From positions 18,205,617-18,269,616 of the forward strand of contig NC_088649.1 of the NCBI RefSeq assembly GCF_964019385.1: a stretch of DNA of 64,000 nucleotides, given 5' to 3'. The notes under the pieces were generated by a model. That model was not told the DNA's origin. It ran no database searches and saw only the letters and a program-made list of their open reading frames with translations. Positions 22,791-33,725 of this stretch are shown here, piece after piece (positions within the stretch are counted from its first letter, which is position 1; each line of letters starts with the position of its first letter). Source of the stretch: Sycon ciliatum. Its lineage: Eukaryota; Porifera; Calcarea; Leucosolenida; Sycettidae. The translations under genes were made by a program, and so were the position numbers.

Positions 22791-23416
22791 CTAGGCGGAA
22801 AAGCACAGGCAGACAGGCAGCGGAGTTAGACAAGTGGAGGCCCGAGAGTATCTACCCTCTTGCACCTCAAGGTTATTTTACGACATCGCACACATGCACG
22901 CACGCACGCACGCACACATGACTACTAGTAACTCACTCACGTAGGAACGTCTGGTTTACAACAAACAAAGTCTTGTTCGATACGGAGTCACGGAGGACAT
23001 GTCAAAAGCATGGTAAATGTTGAAACTCGGCATGGGTCCCGGCTTGAGACCAAACAGTTTCTTTGAACTGCGATGCAATTTACTCTGACAATGGGGAGAA
23101 AACGAGCCCAAGATGATGGAAATCCATCAAGGTGGAGTGAAATCAGAATATGTTTCGTTCGGAGCTGTGCCCGCAAACTCCTCCAAGAGAGTCAGTGCGC
23201 TGGAAAATATGTGGATTGGAGAAAAGGGGCCCAGCATGCAAAGGGGTAATGTTTTTGAAATGGACTATAGCGTAATCAGATAGCACTGACATGTTCATAC
23301 CTGGTACATCTAAATGTGCGTGTCTAAGCGGACACAGCGCGTGGTCCACTACCAAGTTCGTATTCTCCTTCAGGTATCTGGAGAAAGGGCAAGCAGAGGT
23401 GCAGAGAAACGCTTAA

Positions 23417-24547
23417 AGGGGAACTGTCACCAAACATTTTCTATTGTCTTATCTTGTAGTTCTTTGGCTCCTGATCACAATGGTGTTATTCTTTTTTCTC
23501 TGCGATGACTGGAAGTGGGTGAAAACTTGAAAAGAAGGTCCCCAAAATTGTCCGGAAGTACCGAGTGACGTCACGCCGGACTTGACCTCCACGCGTACAT
23601 TCATCGTCAAAAACGAAGTCCAGCCCGTGTGCTGGTCGATCGAGCCAACTGTTCAATGTACGGTGCACGCTTGCCTTCTGAACTTGGACACTGATGTGTA
23701 CGTTGTACACAATGAGAACGCCAAAAAGGGACAAAACAAACAGAAGTCGACAGCAGTTTTGTCGCACTGCCACTGGTACTTCCTCCACGAAGCTTCAGCT
23801 CTTTGTTTTATTTGTGATTACGAGGGAGTGGAAGGATGTTTGTTTGCTGTTAGTGTGACACACATACCCCGTGCTTGAAAATTATGTCGTTGTATCGAAG
23901 GTGGCGGTGTTGCCCACCCGGCTCTGAAATGAAAGACGTTGGAGTTTGTCATCTGCATCTTCAGCAACATTGCCAGATAAATTGCCATCACGTAGCTACA
24001 TTGCGTTCCTTTGGGGCTCGGGTTGGTGGTGTTATCGCCGGCCGGAGGAATACTGTTTTCTGCATACGCGCTCATCATCGTGTTGTTCCTCACACGAAAA
24101 GTTCAAAACAACGACGTACTTCCGTGCTCACAAAATAAAACTTAGATCCTCGCGGAAGAAGTCAAAAAGGTGAAAGCTCAGCTGCTTTTTATTTTGATTT
24201 GGCTGTGTAGCTTCACGTGGGTCTCTGCCTCTTTGGCATTCTCCTTCGGTACGACGTACCCATCTGTGTTAGAGTTCAAAAGGCACACGTGCACCGTACA
24301 TCGGAACAGCTAGCTCGATCGACCAGCACGTAGCACACGGGCTGGACTTCGTTTTTGACGACGAATGTACGCGTGGAGGTCGGGTCCGGCGTGACGTCAC
24401 TCGGTACTTCGGGACAATTTTGGGCACCTTCTTTTCAAGTGTTCACCCACTTCCAGCCATCGCAGAGAAAAACGAATAACACCATCATGATCAGGAGCCA
24501 AGGAACTACAAGATAAGACAAAGAAAATATTTGGTGACAGTTCCCCT
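23417..24547. mobile_element. TTAA-flanked element with 230-bp inverted ends
   Basis: TTAA at 23413-23416 and 24548-24551. The ends AGGGGAACTGTCACCAAA and its complement extend as inverted repeats of about 230 bp on each side (23417-23650, 24314-24547). The internal frames are short and unrecognised. piggyBac-like by target site and the AGGGGAA terminus, shared with 42884-44327 and 54403-55262. Confidence 0.75.
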
Positions 24548-24636
24548 TTAAGCAACACACAGAAGAGGGTGCGAAAAAAAACTCAGCCAAAAATCTTCAT
24601 CCGGCAGATTTGTGGCTCTTCGAATCACTGTACTTA

Positions 24637-24945
24637 CCGTATTAACGCGCATATAAACACATGCGCTTATATGTGAATTTTTGACGAAACCAATTTTCTA
24701 AAATGAAAATGTTTCACCTAAACGCGCAGGCGCGATCAGAGTTTGTTTGCCAGAGTCTTTGTGTTTGACTAGGTCTTGTAGTGTGAGTTTCATGGTTCCT
24801 GTATGCTGTTTTTCAGACTTTTATCTGTGATTGTGTCACTATGAGAATGTTGGTAGTGCTTCGCCTATAAGAGCATGCGCTTATAAGTGAGAGTGCGCTT
24901 ATATCCGAATACAGGCCCATGCGCCTATACTGTGCGTTACTACGG
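24637..24945. mobile_element. TA-flanked MITE, ATAAGCGCATG family
   Basis: 309 bp between TA dinucleotides. Ends are CCGTATTAACGCGCATATAA and the complement of CCGTAGTAACGCACAGTATA. The interior repeats ATGCGCTTATA. Confidence 0.75.
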
Positions 24946-25116
24946 TACCTACATCTCTTTACACAGTACATCCAACATTAAAATGCGGTTTTCTTGATAC
25001 GGCGCAGAACTACATAAGGCTACCTTTCAGATCTGGATATTCATACTATACTTCGCTCATACTGTCGCTGACCTGCACATTGATATTTGTTTGATATTTA
25101 TTTATTTCCCACTATG

Positions 25117-25428
25117 CAGGCAGGCATAGTGGGATGGTCTAAGACCATGATTGAGAAAAAGAGGGTACCAGGTTCAAGTCCTGCTTGGAAGCGGAAGGAT
25201 TTTTTCCAGCCGTGCTGCGACCCACAGTTAATTGGGAACTCGTGGCCTGGCACGAGGCATCACATGGATGCAGTGAATGGGATTTTCGGGCTTTGACCAC
25301 TTGCTACTCACCTCCCACCGCTTCAGGAGCTGCATCTGCGCCTTGATCATTGAAGGGTGGTGGCGTTCCTACGGATGCGGAAAACTCGGTTTCCAGCCGA
25401 GTTTCACGCGAACCGTGAAAAAAATGAA
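25117..25428 (+). mobile_element. tRNA-derived SINE, second copy
   Basis: Colinear with 15469-15803 on the opposite strand: head CAGGCAGGCATAGTGGGATG, B box GGTTCAAGTCC, body GGGAACTCGTGGCC and a 3' domain with GCATCTGCGCCTTGATC. A TTATTTATTT-like word flanks both sides and may be the target duplication. Confidence 0.8.
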
Positions 25429-25719
25429 ATTATTTATTTGTACCTTTGCAGCACTGCACAGTTTGTACGAGTACTTGGAGATTTACGCAGTGCATGTCTA
25501 TAGCTTATTTGAATGCGTGCCTACTGCGCTGTACTGCGTATTGCGCAGTACTAGTCCCTTGTATAGTACGCGAGTTGTAGTGCGGGTTAGCATACAGGTG
25601 TGAGCGCTACGCACTTTTCATGCAAGCTACTTTTCTGGATTCTGTACTTGCTTTCATGCATGTGTCGCTGGCATACGCGATACGGGCCGGGTTTGTGTAT
25701 TGGTTTTAAAACCATGTTG

Positions 25720-26245
25720 AAGTAGTCTTCTCCCCCTGGCCCCCGCCACACAACAACGCAAACTCTTGATTGTATCTTCAATACTTATATTCTATCAACA
25801 AATGGTGAGGGCGCAGGAGGAGAGAGATAAACTTTGTGAAGACAAAACGACGACGGGAAAGACTCCCGGGAAAAGACTCCACGAAAACAACAAAGAACAA
25901 GCAGTAATAAACCGACGACAAACCGTGACGACCAATCAGGGACTAATACGTACAGAACACATGACCAAGACCAAGACAACCAGACCACGGACGAATCACA
26001 CACGACTCTCATTCCCAGACCAAACTAGCACTGTGCATGTACAGCATTCACTTGACAGTCACTCTCTCACAGATGGAAGCACATCCTCACACTCTGACAA
26101 CGCGTACTCTTGCATGCACCACATACCATAAACGTCACACATCACACCATACTCGCACGTACACTTAGACCATATATGACATCAGACACTGGACTCCACA
26201 AGACAAGAACCAAATACAACGACATGCGTAAATCATAGTCGTAAT
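25720..26245 (+). repeat. Partial inverted copy of the 26954-29563 element
   Basis: Matches the complement of 27045-27175 joined to 28873-29255. It lacks the LTR element found there, so it shows the empty site: GGTGCATGCAAGAGTACG on the complementary strand, with CATG present once. Confidence 0.8.
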
Positions 26246-27175
26246 ACAAATTCGCAACAATGTGGTTCTTCTTTTCAGTTTAGTTGTTCTTTGGTTGCTC
26301 CGCGAGTTGTTGCTTTGGTTGGAGACAAAGATGGCTTTCCATTCCAGTAATACAATGTAATGTAACTATAACTGAAAGTATTCTGTTGAGTGTTGGGATG
26401 CGTTGGGACCCCGACACCACTACATACTGTGCAATTACAATTCCTGTTAGGACCACATCGATAGGTGCAAACCTGGTGACCGAGAATCTAAAGGATACCT
26501 GAAAACTGTTTATATCGCACAGTAAAGTGAGCGCACTCATACCACGAGAACAATGGAACAATAGTTTATGATTTGAACGTTGTTTCATGTGATAATCATC
26601 AGAAATCGTCATCACACTGAGAGTTGGACAACAAAGGAAAGATATTTATGGTACCATAAAGTGAACATTATTAGATCTAAAACTAATACAGAATGAAGCT
26701 GAAGACACCACTGCAGCTGTGCCTATGGTTGAATATGGTGGTAAAGACACACCTGGCAGTATGGTGGTAAATACACGCCTGCACACACACGCTCTCTAGG
26801 CTGCGAAGTTCTGGCACAGAGCTCTCCTTCTCACCACCACCGCCATCAATTCGCGCCCGGCGCCTAGTCGATGCATGGCTGGCGGTATCCGACATAGCAG
26901 GCTGGTACATCAGGTAGCGCATGGCACATAGAGGATGACACAGCAACGACATACCGTAGAATCCCGCGGATAAGCCCACCCGCGTATAAGCCCAGGGAAA
27001 GTACGAACATCACAAGGCTTCGTCGTACAAGCCCATGTGTTGCGGATTTTTATGATTTACGCATGTTGTTGTATTTGGTTCCTGTCCTGTAGAGTCCAGT
27101 GTCTGATGTCATATATGGTCTAAGTGTACGTGCGAGTATGGTGTGATGTGTGACGTTTATGGTATGTGGTGCATG

Positions 27176-28872
27176 TGTAGTATCCCTGCCCGACCAATAC
27201 GGAAGTAGTACGGAACTAATACGGAGCTTTGGCTGATGTATAGTTAGTGTATCTCCGTATGTAAGCGTACGGCGTCTGCTGCATAAAAGCTGCTGCGCAT
27301 TTCTGTTTAGATGAGATTTTGATAATAACGAACTATTCAACCTCCAGGTTTGCACCGGAGAGAAAGTTATTTTGCCGCTTCTTCTTTCACTAATAATTAT
27401 ATTTCAGGTGTGTACCTGAAAGAAGTAGAATAAAAGTAATTCTTGTTGATTTCACCGCGCCTACCACTCGGCTACCCATTACATTGGTGGCAGCGGTGTA
27501 TTTTTTAAATAAAACAACGTGATTCGACCCCAGACCCCCATGGCTCAACCCGCTGCAGCTCCGTGCGACGAATCAAGATGAGAATCATGTTTCTTGCCTT
27601 CCTGGGCCTGGCCCTGCTTATTAGCCTGCAGCACAGTCAGGGTGCTAGCGTGGATCACCCTTCTTTCCGCACGGCACACACTGGAGACTCCGATGGCGAT
27701 TCCAAGCGACCCGCTACCTACATGTATACTACCGGTGGTGATGGCGAAGCTGATGAGGACGGTGCCCAAGACAAGGAGGGTATTCCCCAAGACCAGCAGC
27801 GTTTGATTTTCGCCGGCACGCAGTCGGAAGCAGGAGCCCATTTTTCACTTGGTACTTCGTCTCCGTGGTTTGATGCAGATTTTCGTCAACACTCTTCCTG
27901 GCTAGACCATCACTCTTTACGTCGCGCAAAGCGATGCTGTCGACAATGTGAAGACCACGATTCAAGACGAGGAGGGAGGTCATTTGTCTGACGCCGAGCT
28001 AGCCGCTCTGAGTGACCGGCTCAACCGAGATGGAACCTGGCTCGCCCTCCGACGTCGCTCCAGCCGCCGCCGTGGTTACTGATGCTGATTCCAGGTATGG
28101 CCTTTTCTTTCCTGTCTTCCTTCAGTCTTCCTATTCTCTTCAGTCTTCCTTTATGCGAGTGTGTGAATCCAGTTTAGTTTGGTAGGCGTCTGATCATGGT
28201 GAGCCACGGTTTACCCAGCTAACGTGGGACAATGTGTGTGACAACGCCCCTTATAGTTATAGTGTATTCAGTTCGGTTTTTGAACTGCGATGTTCCTGGC
28301 GGGTTGTGCCAGCGTTGTGCAGCAAGAGTGCTGTGGATTTTCAGGTCCTATTTGGAGGACAGTTCTTTCCCCTTTTGACCCCGAGAGATCGTGTGAACCT
28401 GGTGTGCTTCTACTTTATGATTTGTTATCAGTTCATTTCTTCTGTCTACTCTAAACGTTATCATTTCCGATATAATTTGCCATCTTCCGGTTGACGCTGT
28501 GTTCGTAACTCTTCACTAATCTTTTTGAAAATCACGAGGGCGTGATAATCTGTAGGAAGGGAGGGTGTAGTATCCCTGCCCGACCAATACGGAAGTAGTA
28601 CGGAACTAATACGGAGCTTTGGCTGATGTATAGTTAGTGTATCTCCGTATGTAAGCGTACGGCGTCTGCTGCATAAAAGCTGCTGCGCATTTCTGTTTAG
28701 ATGTGATTTTGATAATAACGAACTATTCAACCTCCAGGTTTGCACCGGAGAGAAAGTTATTTTGCCGCTTCTTCTTTCACTAATAATTATATTTCAGGTG
28801 TGTACCTGAAAGAAGTAGAATAAAACTAATTCTTGTTGATTTCACCGCGCCTACCACTCGGCTACCGTTACA
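27176..28872 (+). mobile_element. Nonautonomous LTR retrotransposon 1 with ubiquitin fragments
   Basis: LTRs at 27176-27483 and 28566-28872 start TGTAGTATCCCTGCC and end TTACA, differing at only a few positions. TTGGTGGCAGCGGTG, a common Gypsy-type primer-binding sequence, follows the left LTR. A purine tract (GGAAGGGAGGG) precedes the right one. The 4-bp duplication CATG flanks both sides (27172-27175, 28873-28876), and the empty site exists at 25720-26245. There is no gag, protease or polymerase; the 1.08-kb interior carries the ubiquitin-related sequence. Confidence 0.88.
27578..28082 (+). pseudogene. Ubiquitin-derived sequence behind a signal-peptide-like start
   Basis: From ATG 27578 the frame reads a hydrophobic N-terminus (MRIMFLAFLGLALLISL) like a signal peptide, an acidic stretch, then at residues 64-86 [17 protein letters not shown] and TQSEAG, matching ubiquitin 31-53. 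A frame change follows: the next frame gives HLVLRLRG directly before [10 protein letters not shown] (ATG at 27873), that is, a ubiquitin C-terminus joined to a second unit, as in polyubiquitin. The second unit has an in-frame stop after residue 10 and drifts after IQDEEG. The longest open frame ends at 27991 with RRAKRCCRQCED. Most likely a decayed polyubiquitin piece captured by the LTR element; function unproven. Confidence 0.7.
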
Positions 28873-29569
28873 CATGCAAGAGTACGTGTTGTCAGAGTGT
28901 GAAGATCTGCTTCCGTCTGTGCGAGAGTGACTGTCAAGTGAATGCTGTACATGCGCAGTGCTAGTGGTCTGGGAATGAGAGTCATGTGTGATTCGTCCGT
29001 GGTCTGGTTGTCTTGGTCTTGGTCACGTGTTCTGTACGTATTAGTCCCTGATTGGTCGTCCAGATTTGTCGTCGGTTTATTACTGCTTGTTCGTTGTTGT
29101 TTACTTCGTGTCTTTTCCGTTGTCTTTTTCTCGAGTCTTGTTTTTGTCTCTCTCCTCCTGCGCCCTCGTCATTTGTTGGTATAAGAGTTGAGATACGATA
29201 AAGAGTTTGCGTTGCTGTGTGGCGGGGCCAGGGGGAGAACACTATTTCACACGGGCCTAAGTCGTACCAAGAGTCCATAAATTATGGACTCTTGGTCGTG
29301 CCAAGGACATGTATGATGTGCGTATACGTAGTGCATGTAGTTTTTTTGTTTTTTTTGTACATTTCAACAAAATCATCGGTTGTTTTTGTTTGCACAGTGG
29401 CTTTCAGCAATGTACTTCTCACTTCCTTGGTACTTTTCAAAGCACAATGTTGGTGTCAGCGTATAAGCCCATGCCCGCGTATAAGCCCATGTTCTTGTAT
29501 AAGCCCACCGAAATGTCCTTCTGAAACAGATAAGCCCATGGGCTTATCCGCGGGATTCTACGGTAGCTC

Positions 29570-29613
29570 GATTGTGACGTACGTTTCGTCCCCGCTGGGC
29601 TCATCAGGCAATC
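29570..29613 (-). ncRNA. Hammerhead ribozyme, type I, slightly degraded
   Basis: Minus strand: GATTGC, CTGATGA, a GCCC-AGC-GGGGAC hairpin, GAAAC, GTACGTC, ACAATC. The core residues are intact. Helix I has one mismatch next to the cleavage site and helix II has one, compared with the copies at 56.5-58 kb. Confidence 0.7.
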
Positions 29614-30154
29614 TTCTCCTTGGATGTCTTCATACGGAGTTTGACTCGGGAGAACGAAGTTGAAGATACCACTGCAGCTGTACTTACTACCATAAGTACA
29701 GTCTGTCTGTCTGTCCGTCTGTCCGAGGCTGTCTGTCTCGATCTCCTCAACCTTGCGCAAGCCAGCGCAAATATGTCCAATGTAGCTAAAACAAGTACTG
29801 TACAGCAGGAAATTTTCGGACGGAATTTATTTTCGTACGATTTCGTACACGGCCTCTTTCGTACTAAAATTAATTCCGTTCTAAAATTTGTTCCTGCGAA
29901 GTTATGTACACTATACATGCGTACCGCATGCAAACAAGTGCATTTAGCATGCACCACTGTACGAAAATAAAATCCGTACGAAAGGTCGAAATTCGGCCGT
30001 GTCCGAAAACATTTCCGTCCGAAAATTTCCTGCCATACAGTATGACATGAGACCTATGTCACTGGTCGAACACATGGCACTACTCTGGGCATGCCGAATA
30101 TGGGGGAGAGTATGTGTAGAAAGTACAGACAGTGCATATACTATGTTTCTAGCA

Positions 30155-30298
30155 TATTAGCAGTTTACTGAATATTAGCAGTTTACTGAATATTAGCAGT
30201 TTACTGAATATTAGCAGTTTACTGAATATTAGCAGTTTACTGAATATTAGCAGTTTACTGAATATTAGCAGTTTACTGAATATTAGCAGTTTACTGAA
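30155..30298. repeat. Minisatellite, 18-bp unit, 8 copies
   Basis: TATTAGCAGTTTACTGAA repeated head to tail with almost no change. No spacers, so not a CRISPR array. Confidence 0.95.
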
Positions 30299-30554
30299 AG
30301 CTTATCAATGACTAAACCGTTTAGAAGCCACATCTGGCGCCTGATCATGGGGTGGTGGCGTCCCACGGAAGCGGAAAGGTGGTTCTTGACCAGGGAGTTG
30401 TACGACTCCTTGTTCTTGACCTGCCCGGTACGCGAACCCGTCGAATTTTTTTTTATAATTTTTTTATTATCAATGACTGAGACCAGACATAAATTACACC
30501 ATGAATCATGCACATATCAAGACACAGTTCAGTGGGACCACCACAGGAACTCAC

Positions 30555-30626
30555 GCCACTTGTAATGCCACTAGCCCTCGAAAGGTCCCGGGCAGAATAT
30601 TTGAAATGTCGTTAGCAGATAAGTAC
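30555..30626 (-). CDS. Receptor exon: leucine-rich repeat (LRR i)
   Basis: 72 nt, phase 2-2, acceptor TTTCGATACAG, donor GTGAGTT. It encodes YLSANDISNILPGTFRGL plus VALQV, a typical 24-residue extracellular LRR (LxxNxI..IxxGTFxGL). It is the most C-terminal LRR found. It ends in GC rather than the CT of the other LRR exons, consistent with being last of the array, but the next exon in matching phase was not identified. Confidence 0.8.
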
Positions 30627-31311
30627 CTGTATCGAAAGACAATGTGAACAAAAAGTATCATGGTCCGAGAAAATCTGAAAAGTCAGGCCAGTCAATCTCT
30701 TCAATTTCACTCAAATTTTGCATATTGGTTTCATTAGGGGTCTACAACAACCATGCAGAAGGATTTTTGCACGACTGAAACGGAATCACGGCCAATCTGT
30801 ACCCCGTGTTGCGGGAACACAGAGGAATGTTATGCCGAAGTTGGTCCCCACGTCATATTTATTGGCAGAACTACACGAACACAGCAATACGCCCACTGCA
30901 CAGTGCCAAATATGGGATTGCTGGAGTAATGCACGCGAGTACGCTGGGATCAGGAATGCACCACTGTTCAACACCCCAGACCATCATGCTCAGGTGACTG
31001 CGTGGGGTGTTGGCGCCATTGCGCAATGGGCATATTTATACATGACAGCATGACCACATGACTAGACTCAAGCTAGAGGACGAACAAAAGAATTGTCCAC
31101 TACATGTTACGATACAGTGCATGCTCGTACATATCCGGATGCACTCGGCAAGACAAAGACAGTTCGGGGAATGCCATGTCCATGAACAACAGTGGCCAGA
31201 TCTGCAACACAACTCCAGGACACCTTGGAACTGGGGTACACCTGGAAATGGGGCCAAAATAAGACGGGACTTAGGAAACAAGTCACACTAACGGTGCAAC
31301 ATTCATACTTA

Positions 31312-31505
31312 TACTCCCCCCCCCCCCGCCCCCCCCCCCCCACCCACACCCCGCCCCACCCCACCCCACCCCATCCCCCCACCCCACCCACACCCCGCCC
31401 CACCCACACCCCACCCCACCCACACCCCACCCCACCACACCCCACCCCACCCCACCCCACCCACACCCCACCCACACCCCACCCCACACACACCCACCCC
31501 CCAAT
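31312..31505. repeat. C-rich (CCCCA)n tract
   Basis: About 190 bp of C runs and CCCCACCC/CACACC units; explains the glycine-tryptophan open frames on the minus strand. Confidence 0.9.
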
Positions 31506-31674
31506 GCCGCAGAAGTGTCCAGAAGATTTTTAACGAGAAAAGTATTGCACCCACTGACGGCTCAGTGCTCCCCTCCTCCTGTTGGGTATGTGTGCACGAG
31601 TGTGTGAGGGTGTGTGTGTGCGCACGAGTGTCTGTCTGTGTATATGTGTGTGTGTGTGTGTGTGCAGGGGGGCG

Positions 31675-31780
31675 GGGTTACGTAAGAATTTTCCAAATGA
31701 CGCCACACCGCCCTCAACACCGTGGGTGAACAAGAACTTTCCAAATGACGCCACACCGCCCTCAGCACCATGGATGAACT
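31675..31780. repeat. Short tandem duplication, about 62-bp unit
   Basis: AACTTTCCAAATGACGCCACACCGCCCTC-type sequence occurs twice in direct order (about 31685 and 31735). Confidence 0.7.
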
Positions 31781-31907
31781 TACAGTGTAGTGAGTTGCGC
31801 CAGTCCTTGAAATGCGCCGGGTACAATCACCGAAATCTTGTTTTTCCCCAAATCTCTATAGGCATGGCAAAAAAAGGAGAAGGACAAAATGTTGCAAGTT
31901 ATGACTA

Positions 31908-32405
31908 CCGTATTTTACCGGTTGTAAGTCGACCCCGGTTATAGGTCGACCCCGGTTATAGGTCGACCCCGGTTATAGGTCGACCCCGGTTATAGGTCGA
32001 CCCCGGTTATAGGTCGACCCCGGTTATAGGTCGACCCCGGTTATAGGTCGACCCCGGTTATAGGTCGACCCCGGTTATAGGTCGACCCCCGTATCCGGAG
32101 GTCTCAATTCTGCGTTTTAAAGTTTTCACCCAACGAAGCACTACCAACCACTCCCTGCTACTAACACATCAACAAATCATGTAAACATTCCTTATTGGAG
32201 GGTATAACGTCCCAATCCTTGAAAAAGGCCAATAAACTGGCAAACATGTGTGCACATGGTGCACTCATGCATGCAGGGCAGGTCATTTCTTGTAAGATTC
32301 TGATAGTTCCCGGTTATAAGTCGAATCCCGGTTGTAAGTCGACCTCCACCCTTTCTCCTTCTATTTTTAGTCGTAAAAGGTCGACTTACAACCGGAAAAA
32401 TACGG
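31908..32405. mobile_element. TA-flanked MITE with internal 17-bp satellite
   Basis: 498 bp between TA dinucleotides with ends CCGTATTTTACCGGTTGTAA and the complement of CCGTATTTTTCCGGTTGTAA. Just inside the left end, GGTTATAGGTCGACCCC repeats about ten times (31930-32093). The repeat unit is a variant of the MITE's own subterminal sequence. Confidence 0.85.
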
Positions 32406-32639
32406 TAACTGTCCACCAATGTAACCGGATCATAATACAGATCATACAGATCATATACAGTCGGTTTTACCATAGCTAAATTGGCTCACCATCCGAGTTC
32501 ATCTCTATAGTCGCACGACATAAATGTCACAACAAGAATAGTTTCGATGCAGAAAAAAATCTCAGAGAAAGAATGCACTTTCCCTGCGAGCAAGAAATCG
32601 GGCACGAACAACTTGAGGGGAAATGAACAACGAACTTCG

Positions 32640-32735
32640 TCGTGTCTCGAAAAACATGCACTGTGAGGGAAGGCTGAGTTGCTCGTAGCTGCATTTGTGA
32701 GGGAAAGCTGAGTTGCTCGTAGCTGCATTTCAAAA
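32640..32735. repeat. Tandem pair, about 42-bp unit
   Basis: GCTGAGTTGCTCGTAGCTGC occurs twice within GTGAGGGAA-headed units. Confidence 0.75.
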
Positions 32736-32829
32736 GGAAACTTATAAAATGCCACTTCAAACACATTATTATTGACCCCCCTCCGTAAAAATGTGTATGT
32801 TCAACGGTGGGGAGGGGTGGAGCTGGACA

Positions 32830-33060
32830 GAAATGCACAGATATCATTATAGACTCGGGTGGAGAGCCAAGGATCAACTTATAGGGGAGAAAAAGACCAA
32901 GGACCTGCAAATACGCTGTAGAGTCCGCGAACACCACCAGTCTATACTTGACCATCAGCTCATGCAATGCAAATGCACGACACTGACCAACAGTGCGGAC
33001 GTTCTACGACCATGTCGACAAACTATGGTTGATCATGAAGGGACCTAGCTCTTCTGTGTC
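32830..33060. repeat. Dispersed repeat shared with 62.1-62.28 kb
   Basis: Contains CATCAGCTCATGCAATGCAA and CACTGACCAACAGTG; a diverged copy lies at about 62.1-62.28 kb. Both lie a few hundred bases or less from LRR-type exons. No coding signal. Confidence 0.5.
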
Positions 33061-33409
33061 TGCTCCAGATCCGGGTCAGCCGGGTCAGCGACCCGGTTGG
33101 GAGGGGGGGGGGGGTACTTGGACCCGCTTGGTAAAAGAACAAGGGGTCACACTATCTTGTGACCCGGTTGGGACTCAATCTGGACGTCCTAAGACTCGCT
33201 GACGTACAATAGCCGCACTTGAGTCTTGAGTGTACCGGCGACTGATCCGGCTGCAAGGCTTGTTCCAGGTACACGTGTGCCCGGTTGGTTTGAAATCCTG
33301 CAGCAGACATTGCTCTCTACAATCAACTTATAGCACACAGTAAAGTGAGGATTTCCAACAGATGTCACGTGAAGCTCAAATAATGTTTGACGAGCAATGA
33401 GACACTCAC

Positions 33410-33481
33410 AGCTTTCGTAGCTTTGTCAGTTCCCGGTATGCACCAGATTCAGCCCGCGTGATACTGTTTCTTGCTAAATTC
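33410..33481 (-). CDS. Receptor exon: leucine-rich repeat (LRR h)
   Basis: 72 nt, phase 2-2, acceptor TCCCGACTGTAG, donor GTGAGTG. It encodes NLARNSITRAESGAYREL plus TKLRKL. The LRR frame is clear (LxxNxI...GAYxxLxxLxxL), although the usual F of GxF is Y. It ends in CT, so the codon joined to the next exon (G) gives leucine. Confidence 0.8.
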
Positions 33482-33725
33482 CTACAGTCGGGACAGGTGT
33501 TGAATGATACAAAAAGCACAATGATTTCAATGCACAATGGTTTCAATGCACGCAATTGTTGTAAACCGACTTCAGCCTTCCTGCTCCCCCCAGCCCCGTG
33601 CCATCTTCACACTTAGACAATTGACGACACGTTTACGCTGGCTCCGAAGTTGCGACGGATTCGGCCATTTTTTTAATGATGTGGAAACTGTCCACCTCTG
33701 TCAGGAGGATACGAAGCATCTACCC

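Larger units (their letters stand above)
26954..29563. mobile_element. TA-flanked inverted-repeat element carrying a nested LTR element
   Basis: Ends CCGTAGAATCCCGCGGATAA and the exact complement; TA target duplication confirmed by the uninterrupted retrozyme copies. Subterminal GTATAAGCCCATG words recur. Without the nested LTR element it is about 0.9 kb and noncoding. Tc1/mariner-type by target site; related to the other CCGTA-ended MITEs in the window. Confidence 0.8.
26690..29682 (-). mobile_element. Retrozyme monomer split by a nested insertion
   Basis: 26690-26953 and 29564-29682 together make about 1.1 units of the 353-bp retrozyme monomer seen at 56.3-58.2 kb. The break falls at a TA, duplicated at 26952-53 and 29564-65, where the inverted-repeat element 26954-29563 inserted. 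The ribozyme itself lies in the right-hand part (29570-29613). Confidence 0.8.

Noticed and set aside
22920..22990. Possible exon ending at a GTGAGT donor near 22940 (minus strand)
   Set aside because: No acceptor with a pyrimidine tract at a sensible distance and no LRR or CCP pattern in the translation.
26550..26605. Further hammerhead on the minus strand (CTGATGATTATCACATGAAAC)
   Set aside because: Helix II barely pairs and helix III has a mismatch next to the core; at best a decayed copy.
30155..30298. CRISPR-like repeat array
   Set aside because: The 18-bp units are contiguous with no unique spacers, and the genome is eukaryotic.
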